Assembly: GCA_027021185.1 (NCBI GenBank)
Contig: JALUUU010000101.1
Coordinates: forward strand, 1 to 11,456
Length of the DNA: 11,456 nucleotides
Direction of reading: 5' to 3'
Origin: an archaeon
GTDB taxonomy: Archaea > Hydrothermarchaeota > Hydrothermarchaeia > Hydrothermarchaeales > JALUUU01
This document shows, piece by piece, positions 5,910 to 11,456 of the stretch. The position numbers and the translations under genes are program-made. Numbering within the stretch: the first letter of the stretch is position 1; each line of letters opens with the position of its first letter. The notes beneath the pieces were generated by a model. The model saw only the letters and a list, made by a program, of their open reading frames with translations, searched no databases and had not been told where the DNA came from.

Positions 5910-6770
5910 TCACCACTTTAGATTTTTCTGGTATCTGTTTCTGAGCAGTATCGCAGCGGCGTTCATCGTTAGGAGAAACACGAGGAGGACGACTATCCCG
6001 GCTGCGGCGAGAAAATGGAACTCCTCCTGAGGCCTTGAGATCCAGTTAAATATCTGGATGGGGAGCACGGTAAAGGGGTCTCTGGGGGAAGAGGGGGTGA
6101 AGGCGATAAAGGTTAAGGCGCCTATCATGATCAGGGGAGCGGTTTCTCCAATGGCCCTGGATAGGGCCAGGATGTTCCCGGTTAATATGCCCGGGAGAGC
6201 ATCTGGGAGGACATGATATCGTATCGTCTGCCACTTCGTGGCCCCTATGGCATAGCTGGCTTCTCGAATAGAGCTAGGAACGGCAAGGATGGCCTCTTGG
6301 CTTGATATGATAATTATGGGCAGAATGAGGAGGGACATTGTTAGGGCGCCTGAGATAAGACTTCTCTCCAGATCCATGGCACGGACAAACAGGGCGAGGC
6401 CAAGTATCCCGTAGACTATGCTCGGAACCCCTGCAAGGTTTGAGATGTTGGTCTCAATAATTCTCGTCAGGGTAGTCTTCCGAGCGTATTCCTGGAGGTA
6501 TATTGCGGCTCCCACTCCAAGGGGCACCGAGATCAGTGCCGTCATTATCATAAGCCAGAAGGTGCCCCATATGGCTGATTTAATCCCTGCTTTCTCAGGG
6601 AACCTGGAGGGGAAGCTGTCTAGGAATTGCAGGTCCAGCCAGGCATGGCCGTCTGTCCACACGTCCCAAAGCAGAACCGTCAGCACCGCCAAAGCAGCCA
6701 TCATTGAGCCGAGGCAGACGAGCTCAAATACCCTGCCTTTGAGTTGTCTGTTGGTGAGCCCCTTTTTCAC
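5910..6770 (-). CDS. pstA: PstA, phosphate ABC transporter permease subunit
   Basis: 286 residues starting at GTG 6770, which overlaps the pstC stop as GTGA. A strong GGGAGGT at about 6776-6782 lies before it. Six hydrophobic segments are visible, near residues 17-36, 66-92, 110-130, 138-157, 193-223 and 254-275. The conserved cytoplasmic permease loop (EAA-like) is at about 169-190 (REASYAIGATKWQTIRYHVL), followed by LSRAIGETAPL, a PstA/PstC hallmark. The TFIAFTPSSPRDPFTVLPIQIF region after it is typical of PstA rather than PstC. With PstC it forms the membrane channel for phosphate. It is translationally coupled to pstC and pstB. Confidence 0.96.
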   Translation of the reverse strand: MKKGLTNRQLKGRVFELVCLGSMMAALAVLTVLLWDVWTDGHAWLDLQFLDSFPSRFPEKAGIKSAIWGTFWLMIMTALISVPLGVGAAIYLQEYARKTTLTRIIETNISNLAGVPSIVYGILGLALFVRAMDLERSLISGALTMSLLILPIIIISSQEAILAVPSSIREASYAIGATKWQTIRYHVLPDALPGILTGNILALSRAIGETAPLIMIGALTFIAFTPSSPRDPFTVLPIQIFNWISRPQEEFHFLAAAGIVVLLVFLLTMNAAAILLRNRYQKNLKW

Positions 6771-7681
6771 TCGTATACCTCCCTGAAGCGCTTTCTAATC
6801 TGATAGCTCGCCATGTTCATCAACAATGTCATTGCGAAGAGCACTAGTCCTACGGCGAAGATGCTCTGGTACTCTATTGAACCGCTGGGAGTGTCACCTA
6901 AGCTAACCTGAACTATGTAGGCCGTCATTGTCTGTATGCTCTCAAAGGGGTTAAGGGTTAGTTTTGGGGTCATTCCTGCGGCTATGGTCACGGCCATGGT
7001 TTCTCCGATTGCTCTAGACAACGCCAGGATAAAACTCGCGAGCACTCCCGAGAGGGCTGCGGGAAGCACTACCCTAGTCGAAACCTCCAGTCGCGTTGCC
7101 CCGAGGGCGTAGGCCCCTTCGCGGAGGGAGTTAGGAACGGCCCGCATAGCGTCCTCGCTGAGGCTTGCCACCATGGGCAGAATCATTATTCCAACTACGA
7201 TACTAGCGCTGGCAGCGTTGAAATAGTTAGCCGCGGGATAGAGGTGCTTGATAATGTTAGGCGTTATGAATGTCAGGGCAAAGTAGCCGTAGACAACTGT
7301 CGGTATTCCGGCCAGGATCTCCAGTAAAGGCTTAGTTATTCGCCTGATCCGGGGGTCTGCGTATTCGCTCATGTAGAGGGCGCTGGCCAAGCCAAGGGGA
7401 AGAGCCACTAAGGCAGCTCCTAGGGTTATTATGAGGGTGCCATTTATTAGGGGTAGCACCCCAAAGGATTGGGGCGTGAGGAGGGGGGACCATTTTTTTC
7501 CGGTGAGGAACTCCACGAAAGATACCTCCTGAAAGAACCCCAGGGACTCCACTAAAAGGACGATCACTATTCCAATGGTGGCGAACACGGAGAGGACGGC
7601 GCAGAGGAAGAAAAGTTTCTCAACTATCTCCTCTTTGCGCCTAGCGGCCATTGAAATAACGCTGATCTCCGTAGTGTCCAC
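6767..7681 (-). CDS. pstC: PstC, phosphate ABC transporter permease subunit
   Basis: 304 residues from GTG 7681, with a GAGGTGG ribosome binding site about 6 nt upstream. Hydrophobic segments lie near 22-46, 78-104, 121-140, 156-175, 206-236 and 272-292. The EAA-like loop is at about 188-207 (EGAYALGATRLEVSTRVVLP), followed by LSRAIGETMAV. The early FLTGKKWSPLLTPQSFGVLP segment (about 58-77) is a periplasmic-side stretch characteristic of PstC. It pairs with PstA as the channel. The start is 12 nt after the pstS stop and the 3' end overlaps pstA by 4 nt, so all three belong to one transcript. Confidence 0.96.
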   Translation of the reverse strand: MDTTEISVISMAARRKEEIVEKLFFLCAVLSVFATIGIVIVLLVESLGFFQEVSFVEFLTGKKWSPLLTPQSFGVLPLINGTLIITLGAALVALPLGLASALYMSEYADPRIRRITKPLLEILAGIPTVVYGYFALTFITPNIIKHLYPAANYFNAASASIVVGIMILPMVASLSEDAMRAVPNSLREGAYALGATRLEVSTRVVLPAALSGVLASFILALSRAIGETMAVTIAAGMTPKLTLNPFESIQTMTAYIVQVSLGDTPSGSIEYQSIFAVGLVLFAMTLLMNMASYQIRKRFREVYE

Positions 7682-7693
7682 TTCTCCACCTCG

Positions 7694-8749
7694 TTACTCT
7701 TTGGCCAGAATTTCCTCGATGCTGACCCCCACCTGTGAGCCGCCCGTGAATATGCTCCCGGTCTTAGCGTCTTCGAAGCGCTTAAGAGCAAGCTCATAGG
7801 CTTTATCAGGCAGAGACACATATCCCGTTTGTTTAACCAGCTCCCTGCCCTCCATCAGGTAGTACCTGATAAACTCCTTTGTCTCAGGTCTTTCTGCAGA
7901 TTTCTTGTTGACATATATGAAGAGGGGTCGTGACAGGGGCTGATAAATGCCTTTACTTATGGTCTCTGGGGTTGGCACTATGTATCCATCGCCATTCTCT
8001 GAAATGCCATCGTCGATGCCCAGAAGCTTCAGCTTTTGAGAGTTTTCCAGATAGTATGCGTATCCAAAGTAGCCAAGGGCGTATTTTTCTCCCGCAATAG
8101 CCTGGACAAGGACGTTATCATCGGCACTCGCAGTGTAATCGGCTCTGCTGGCCCGTTCCTCCCCAACTATTGCCTTGGTGAAGTAGTCGAAGGTACCGGA
8201 ATCAGCATCCGCACCCACGAGGAATATTTTCTTCCCGGGCCATTCAGTTCTAACATCGCTCCACTTCTTCACAGAGCTGTTGGGTTTCCAAATCTCCCTG
8301 AGCTCTGCCACTGTGAGCCCCTTGCCTATCCAGTCGTTAGAGGGATTCACGACAACGCTTATCCCGTCGAAGGCGACTGGGATCTCAATAAACTCGATCC
8401 CTTTTGCAGTGCAGGCATTAATCTCTTTTTGCTTTATAGGTCGCGAGGCGTCGTTAATATCTACCTCGCCGTTGCAGAACTTTTTAAAGCCGCCGCCTGT
8501 CCCGCTGATTCCTACGGTTACGCGAACACGAGGATATAGTCGTTGAAACTCCTCGCTGACTGCTTCAGTAATCGGGTAGACGGTGCTTGACCCGTCAACG
8601 GCCACAGAACCAGAAAGTTCTTTCATAGGGAGAGACGGACTTGATTCGACAGCAGTGACTGTCTCTTTTGCTGGCCCAGATTCATCGCCTCCTATGCAGC
8701 CAGCTATTGCTATTAAACTGATGAACAACAGAGTAGCTATTCTTTTCAT
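7694..8749 (-). CDS. pstS: PstS, phosphate-binding lipoprotein
   Basis: 351 residues. Lipoprotein signal: basic N-terminus, hydrophobic core and lipobox AIAGC with Cys18, followed by a Gly/Glu/Ser linker to about residue 46. The PstS fold begins with SVAVDGSSTVYP (48-59). It continues with GISGTGGGFKKF (80-91), DINDASRPIK (98-107), the VAFDGISVVVN segment (about 125-135) and GADADSGTFDYF (179-190). The SST, GTGGG and DSGTF motifs supply phosphate ligands in characterised homologues. It is probably tethered to the outside of the membrane and delivers phosphate to PstCA. ATG 8749 is preceded by GAGGTGA at about 8753-8759. First gene of the six-gene operon. The upstream leader may be about 165 nt and hold a short Cys-rich frame. 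Confidence 0.96.
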   Translation of the reverse strand: MKRIATLLFISLIAIAGCIGGDESGPAKETVTAVESSPSLPMKELSGSVAVDGSSTVYPITEAVSEEFQRLYPRVRVTVGISGTGGGFKKFCNGEVDINDASRPIKQKEINACTAKGIEFIEIPVAFDGISVVVNPSNDWIGKGLTVAELREIWKPNSSVKKWSDVRTEWPGKKIFLVGADADSGTFDYFTKAIVGEERASRADYTASADDNVLVQAIAGEKYALGYFGYAYYLENSQKLKLLGIDDGISENGDGYIVPTPETISKGIYQPLSRPLFIYVNKKSAERPETKEFIRYYLMEGRELVKQTGYVSLPDKAYELALKRFEDAKTGSIFTGGSQVGVSIEEILAKE

Positions 8750-8842
8750 ATTTTCACCTCTTTAGCTATGACTAATCCGTACAGGTTTCTCAAGGAGCGA
8801 TTAAAGCGGGGGACATGAAAAAAGAGAAGATCGTGTCCGTCA

Positions 8843-8905
8843 TCACGCACAAGCACAGCCCCCCGTAATGCCTCCTTTGCATTTTTCACATCTCAGTTCC
8901 TTCAT
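8843..8905 (-). CDS. Possible 20-residue Cys-rich leader peptide upstream of pstS
   Basis: ATG at 8905 and TGA at 8845-8843 enclose 20 codons reading MKELRCEKCKGGITGGCACA. The pattern is CxxC, then a Gly-rich turn, then CxC: four cysteines in 20 residues. A GGAAAG (about 8910-8915) precedes the ATG, and the TATA box at 8931-8944 on the same strand would start a transcript near 8912, only a few bases upstream. A run of six T on this strand (about 8818-8823) follows the stop codon. It could be a metal-sensing or attenuating leader peptide, a tiny independent protein, or a chance frame. No homology is known to me. Confidence 0.3.
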   Translation of the reverse strand: MKELRCEKCKGGITGGCACA

Positions 8906-8918
8906 TTTCTTTCCTACA

Positions 8919-8928
8919 CACATATGTG
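8919..8928. promoter_or_regulatory. 10-bp palindrome beside the pst TATA box, candidate operator
   Basis: CACATATGTG is a perfect palindrome lying between the minus-strand TATA box (8931-8944) and its predicted start site near 8912. That is the usual place for an archaeal repressor site. The neighbouring AbrB-PhoU protein is an obvious candidate ligand, but this is inference. Ten-base palindromes also occur by chance. Confidence 0.3.
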
Positions 8929-8930
8929 CG

Positions 8931-8944
8931 ATATATTTATATAG
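8931..8944 (-). promoter_or_regulatory. TATA box, probable distal promoter of the pst operon
   Basis: On the minus strand this reads CTATATAAATATAT, preceded by an A-rich BRE-like stretch. It is the best TATA box between the divergent genes for leftward transcription and would give a pstS leader of about 165 nt. A weaker CTTTAATC at about 8799-8806 could serve as a nearer promoter. Confidence 0.45.
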
Positions 8945-8980
8945 TTTTTTAAAATAATCTATAGACACTATATAAAATAG
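8945..8980 (+). promoter_or_regulatory. TATA-like elements for the AbrB-PhoU regulator gene
   Basis: Two candidates face right: TTTTTTAAAATAAT (8945-8958) and CTATATAAAATA (8968-8979). The second is the better match but would start the transcript almost at ATG 9000, leaving out the AAGGAG ribosome binding site (8988-8993). The first allows a leader of about 20-25 nt that includes it. Either or both may be used. Confidence 0.4.
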
Positions 8981-8999
8981 AAAAAATAAGGAGAATGAA

Positions 9000-9998
9000 A
9001 TGGAAACCCGGAAGGTGTATAAAACAGGCGGTTCGACATATGTTATTTCTCTCCCAAAAAAATGGGTAAAGAGAAATAAAATAAAGGCCGGAGATTCCCT
9101 GGTGGTAACACGCCAGGCTGGGACCCTGTTGATTGAGCCGGGCATAGTTGAGCAGGGACCGTGGGTAGTTGAAATAAAAACCTCAGAAGTGCCATCCAAA
9201 GAGGCTTTAAAAAGACTGATAATAGCATATTACCTGGTGGGATGTGCTACAATAAAAATAAGGCTTGACAGGGATTCTGTGGGGTTTAAAGAGAGTGCAA
9301 GGAAGATCCTCGATTTTTTGATAGGGGTGGAGATAGTTGAAGACCTAGGCAACTCAATAACTATGGAAATACTCCTCGATCATCAGCGCATGCCGACGCC
9401 CCAGGCTTTGAGGAGAATTCATCTTATAATTAAATCGATGCTCAATGACGCCATCGAGGTGATGGAGCATGGAGATGAGCAACTCGCCAGAGACATTATT
9501 ACACGGGAGCGCGAGGTTGACAGACTTTACTTTCTGGTTATCAGACAGCTTAAGAGTGCAGTTCAGTACCAGCAAATAGCCGAGAAGCTTGGCATAGAGA
9601 ATCAGAGAGACAGCCTTGGATACAGGATAGTTGTAAAGAGCCTGGAGAGGATCGCTGATCATATAGAGAGTGTAATGAGGAGCTATCTTCTTCTAAATGC
9701 TGTTGAAAAAAAGCCTGAGCTCAGGGAACTGATTAAGCTGGCTAAGTCAATAACCGAAGTGTATGATTCATCGGTGGAGGCCATTTTCAAGAAAGACAGG
9801 CTTCAAGCAGAAGAAGTTTTTCAAGATCTTAAGAATATTAAGGTACATCACAAATGGCTCTCAGATCAGCTCTTCAAAGGAACAGTGGATGTTTCATCGG
9901 CGATTCATAGAAAATCCATCCTCGACAGCTTGGGTAGAATCGCCAGCTACAGCAGCGACATCGCTGAAATAGCCTTGAACCTCTCTGTGGAGGCTTAA
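9000..9998 (+). CDS. AbrB-PhoU fusion, archaeal phosphate uptake regulator
   Basis: 332 residues from ATG 9000, with AAGGAG 6 nt upstream. Residues 3-47 form a SpoVT/AbrB-type swapped-hairpin DNA-binding domain (KVYKTGGSTYVISLPKKWV, then KAGDSLVVTRQAGTLLIEP). After a mixed segment (about 52-128), residues about 135-330 are PhoU-like helices. These include KSLERIADHIESV (213-225) and SLGRIASYSSDIAEIAL (310-326), the two acidic helix motifs of PhoU repeats. This architecture is common in archaea and annotated as phosphate uptake regulator. It probably binds DNA as a dimer and responds through the PhoU part, though ligand and target sites are unproven. It is divergent from pstS across 250 bp, which suggests control of the pst operon and of itself. 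It is distinct from the stand-alone PhoU at 4087-4740. Confidence 0.9.
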   Translation: METRKVYKTGGSTYVISLPKKWVKRNKIKAGDSLVVTRQAGTLLIEPGIVEQGPWVVEIKTSEVPSKEALKRLIIAYYLVGCATIKIRLDRDSVGFKESARKILDFLIGVEIVEDLGNSITMEILLDHQRMPTPQALRRIHLIIKSMLNDAIEVMEHGDEQLARDIITREREVDRLYFLVIRQLKSAVQYQQIAEKLGIENQRDSLGYRIVVKSLERIADHIESVMRSYLLLNAVEKKPELRELIKLAKSITEVYDSSVEAIFKKDRLQAEEVFQDLKNIKVHHKWLSDQLFKGTVDVSSAIHRKSILDSLGRIASYSSDIAEIALNLSVEA

Positions 9999-10055
9999 AT
10001 ATAAGATTGTAACTGTGAACCGGGAAGCCTGGACAAAGGCTCCTTCTGGGTCCTG

Positions 10056-10082
10056 GAAAATAAAAAGAGCAATATTAAAACG
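10056..10082 (-). terminator. T-rich terminator downstream of tRNA-Ser
   Basis: On the minus strand, just past the tRNA 3' end, are three T-runs (TTTT at 10080-10077, TTTTT at 10066-10062, TTTT at 10060-10057). Clustered T-tracts without a needed hairpin are the usual archaeal termination signal. The 86-bp gap to the convergent regulator gene holds nothing else clear. Confidence 0.45.
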
Positions 10083-10084
10083 AG

Positions 10085-10208
10085 CGCCGGGGATGGGATT
10101 TGAACCCATGAACTCCCGAAGGAGAACAGGCTTTCTTGTCCTATACGTCTGGAGATTAGACGTATAAAAACTCCAGGCCTGCGCCCTACCGGACTAGGCC
10201 ACCCCGGC
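10085..10208 (-). tRNA. tRNA-Ser(GGA) with a 38-nt intron at position 37/38
   Basis: Acceptor stem GCCGGGG (10208-10202) pairs with CCCCGGC (10092-10086), discriminator G73 at 10085, and CCA is not encoded. The D-stem is GCC/GGC, the T-arm ATGGG-TTCAAAT-CCCAT, and a long variable arm CTCC-TTCG-GGAG gives a class II tRNA. The anticodon stem CAGGC/GCCTG is separated by the intron. The anticodon is GGA (10174-10172), reading UCC/UCU serine codons. The intron runs 10170-10133, between G37 (10171) and A38 (10132). It folds as a 12-bp helix (two G-U pairs) with a 7-nt loop. Next to it a bulge-helix-bulge forms, with A36-G37-U as one bulge, A-A-A38 as the other, and C32-U33-G34-G35 opposite CAAG, with one G-A mismatch. 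Removal leaves 86 nt. It is probably co-transcribed with rps10 and EF-1alpha, 39 nt upstream. Confidence 0.95.
10133..10170 (-). other. Archaeal tRNA intron with bulge-helix-bulge splice motif
   Basis: The 38-nt insertion begins with five T and contains the self-complementary arms ATACGTCT and AGACGTAT around the loop AATCTCC. The helix extends to 12 bp through U-A, U-G, U-G and U-A pairs. The two 3-nt bulges lie at the predicted cut sites for the archaeal splicing endonuclease. Confidence 0.85.
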
Positions 10209-10247
10209 ATTGCTCAATTGGGTTAATGGGATAACGTAACGAATAAA

Positions 10248-10556
10248 TCAGGCGCGAAGCTCTATCTCGATGTTTACCCCGTCGGGGACGCGCACTCTCA
10301 TTATCTGACGCATTGTGCGCTCATCGGCCTCGATGTCTATGAGGCGCTTGTGAATGCGCATTTCCCAGTGCTCCCAGGTGGCTGTCCCATCACCGGAGGG
10401 CGACTTCCTCACGGGCACGCGGAGTCTGCGGGTAGGCAAAGGAATAGGCCCCGACATGTCTACCCCTGTCTTCCGTGCTATCTCCTTGACCTGATTGCAT
10501 ACGTCTTCGAGTTTCTTGTGGTCGGAGCCGCTGAGTTTAATCCTTGCCTTCTGCAT
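10248..10556 (-). CDS. rps10: Small ribosomal subunit protein uS10
   Basis: 102 residues, the standard length of archaeal S10. It begins QKARIKLSG and contains the conserved GPIPLPTRRLRVPVRKSP loop (about 36-53) that reaches into the 30S head, followed by WEHWEMRIHKRLIDI (about 61-75). The C-terminus is VRVPDGVNIEIELRA. It binds 16S rRNA in the 30S head. ATG 10556 is 6 nt after the EF-1alpha stop, with a GTGAG near the junction that could serve as SD, so translation is probably coupled. The order EF-1alpha, S10, tRNA-Ser is, to my recollection, a conserved archaeal arrangement. Confidence 0.97.
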   Translation of the reverse strand: MQKARIKLSGSDHKKLEDVCNQVKEIARKTGVDMSGPIPLPTRRLRVPVRKSPSGDGTATWEHWEMRIHKRLIDIEADERTMRQIMRVRVPDGVNIEIELRA

Positions 10557-10562
10557 TTACTC

Positions 10563-11456
10563 TCACTTAGCTGGTGTTATATCTACGACCATTCCTGCCG
10601 CAATAGTTGTGCCCATGTCACGAATGGCGAAGCGACCCATCTGTGGGATCTCTTTAACCTTTTCAATGACCATGGGCCGAGTGGGCTCGACCCTGATAAC
10701 CCCGGCGTCCCCGGTCTTGAGGAACTTCGGGTTTTTCTCTAGGATGTTGCCCGTTCTTGGATCTAGCTTGCTTATCAGTTCGACTATCCTGCATGCTACC
10801 TGGGCTGTGTGGGTGTGGAACACCGGTGTGTAGCCAATGGTTATGGCGCTCGGATGCTGGAGCACCACTATCTGGGCTGTAAAACTCTTAGCCACTGTCG
10901 GAGGCTTGTCGGGATGTCCGCACACGTCTCCCCTTCTTATATCATTCTTACCGACGCCGCGAACGTTAAAGCCAACGTTGTCCCCGGGCTCGGCCTTGGG
11001 GATGCTCTCGTGGTGCATCTCAATAGACTTCACCTCTCCCTTTACGCCCGCGGGCTCAAAGACTACGGTGTCGCCCACTTTCATGACCCCTGTTTCAACC
11101 CTGCCAACTGGCACCGTTCCAATGCCTGTTATGGAGTATACATCCTGGATAGGCAGGCGAAGGGGCAGGTTAATCGGTTTCTCTGGCACCTTCAACGAGT
11201 CTATTGCCTCTATAAGGGTGGGTCCGTCATACCAGGGCATCTTGTCGCTCCTCTGAGTAACGTTGTCGCCCTTCAGACCAGACATTGCCACGTAAATGAT
11301 CTGCTCGGGCTTGTAGCCCACCATCTGGAAGAGCTTCTCGAGGCTGGCCTTGGTCTCCTCGAATTTCTTTTTGTCGTAGTTGACGGCGTCCATCTTGTTG
11401 ATGGCCGCGATTATCTGGCTTATTCCCAGGGTCCTGGAGAGGAAAACGTGCTCCTT
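10563..11456 (-). CDS. tuf: Translation elongation factor 1-alpha (EF-Tu family), N-terminus outside window
   Basis: About 297 of some 425 residues are present. The frame runs unbroken to the last base of the window, beginning KEHVFLSRTLGISQIIAAIN, so the Met at 11393 is internal and the real start lies beyond. The visible G-domain part includes the guanine-specificity motif NKMD (11402-11391) and the SGLKGDN loop. Next come domain 2 (LRLPIQDVYSITGIGTVPVG, then RVETGVMKVGD) and domain 3 (AKSFTAQIVVLQHPSAITIG, then ending FAIRDMGTTIAAGMVVDI). The GTP-binding P-loop is outside the window. It delivers aminoacyl-tRNA to the ribosome. The YDKKKFEE insertion after NKMD and the overall sequence mark it as archaeal EF-1alpha rather than bacterial EF-Tu. 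Confidence 0.97.
   Translation of the reverse strand, partial: KEHVFLSRTLGISQIIAAINKMDAVNYDKKKFEETKASLEKLFQMVGYKPEQIIYVAMSGLKGDNVTQRSDKMPWYDGPTLIEAIDSLKVPEKPINLPLRLPIQDVYSITGIGTVPVGRVETGVMKVGDTVVFEPAGVKGEVKSIEMHHESIPKAEPGDNVGFNVRGVGKNDIRRGDVCGHPDKPPTVAKSFTAQIVVLQHPSAITIGYTPVFHTHTAQVACRIVELISKLDPRTGNILEKNPKFLKTGDAGVIRVEPTRPMVIEKVKEIPQMGRFAIRDMGTTIAAGMVVDITPAK

Noticed and set aside
8036..8539. Plus-strand open frame within pstS
   Set aside because: It is an antisense shadow of the clearly conserved PstS sequence.
8750..8842. Phosphate riboswitch or structured RNA in the pstS leader
   Set aside because: I could not find a convincing stem set by eye and know of no matching class. Only the micro-ORF and a T-run stand out.
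9999..10055. Hairpin (AGCC/GGCT, GGAC/GTCC) as a terminator of the regulator gene
   Set aside because: The stems are only 4-5 bp, overlap one another, and have no plus-strand T-run after them.
9894..10210. Short minus-strand frames across the tRNA and regulator 3' end
   Set aside because: The region is explained by the tRNA-Ser fold and by the end of the AbrB-PhoU gene. The peptides have no protein-like features.
10837..11256. Long open frame on the plus strand opposite EF-1alpha
   Set aside because: It is antisense to a strongly conserved gene, low in complexity (Ser/Thr/Pro-rich) and resembles no protein. Such frames are common opposite biased coding sequence.
1..11456. CRISPR array, insertion sequence or attachment site
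   Set aside because: No regularly spaced identical repeats, transposase frames or terminal inverted repeats were found. The tRNA 3' end is not duplicated elsewhere in the window as far as I can see.

Overview
The window is archaeal, and most features point to a euryarchaeote-type genome. It carries an archaeal/eukaryotic-type elongation factor 1-alpha, an archaeal uS10, an intron-bearing class II tRNA-Ser without encoded CCA, TATA-box promoters, and an AbrB-PhoU fusion regulator of the archaeal kind. Arginine is often AGA/AGG, which is common in thermophiles but not decisive. The species cannot be named from this sequence.

Layout. Positions 1-1838 hold the 3' end of an unrecognised gene (+), a small cysteine-containing protein (-), a YfcE/MJ0936-type metallophosphoesterase (+) and a small conserved-looking membrane protein (+). 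Positions 1850-4057 hold a divergent pair of surface beta-propeller proteins. The first is a two-repeat NHL protein (-) with a signal peptide and a CGP-type C-terminal anchor, broken by a one-base frameshift. The second is a lipoprotein (+) with an FN3 domain and an arylsulfotransferase-like propeller. They share a 223-bp AT-rich promoter region.

Positions 4087-8749 (-) are a complete phosphate-uptake operon in the order pstS-pstC-pstA-pstB-arsC-like-phoU, with overlapping or nearly touching genes. Divergent from it (9000-9998, +) is the AbrB-PhoU fusion, a likely regulator of the operon. The 250 bp between them hold TATA boxes facing both ways, a 10-bp palindrome and a possible 20-codon Cys-rich micro-ORF in the pst leader.

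Positions 10085-11456 (-) are translation genes: EF-1alpha (N-terminus beyond the window), uS10 and tRNA-Ser(GGA) with a 38-nt intron at 37/38.

How they work together. PstS captures phosphate at the cell surface, PstC/PstA form the channel and PstB powers it. PhoU and the AbrB-PhoU protein are the likely control layer. The LMW-phosphatase/arsenate-reductase-like protein could reduce arsenate that leaks in through Pst, or act on a phosphoprotein. Nothing here is clearly a new system. The less ordinary points are the arsC-like gene inside the pst operon, the micro-ORF/operator architecture upstream of pstS, the frameshifted two-blade NHL protein, and the small unrecognised proteins at the left end.
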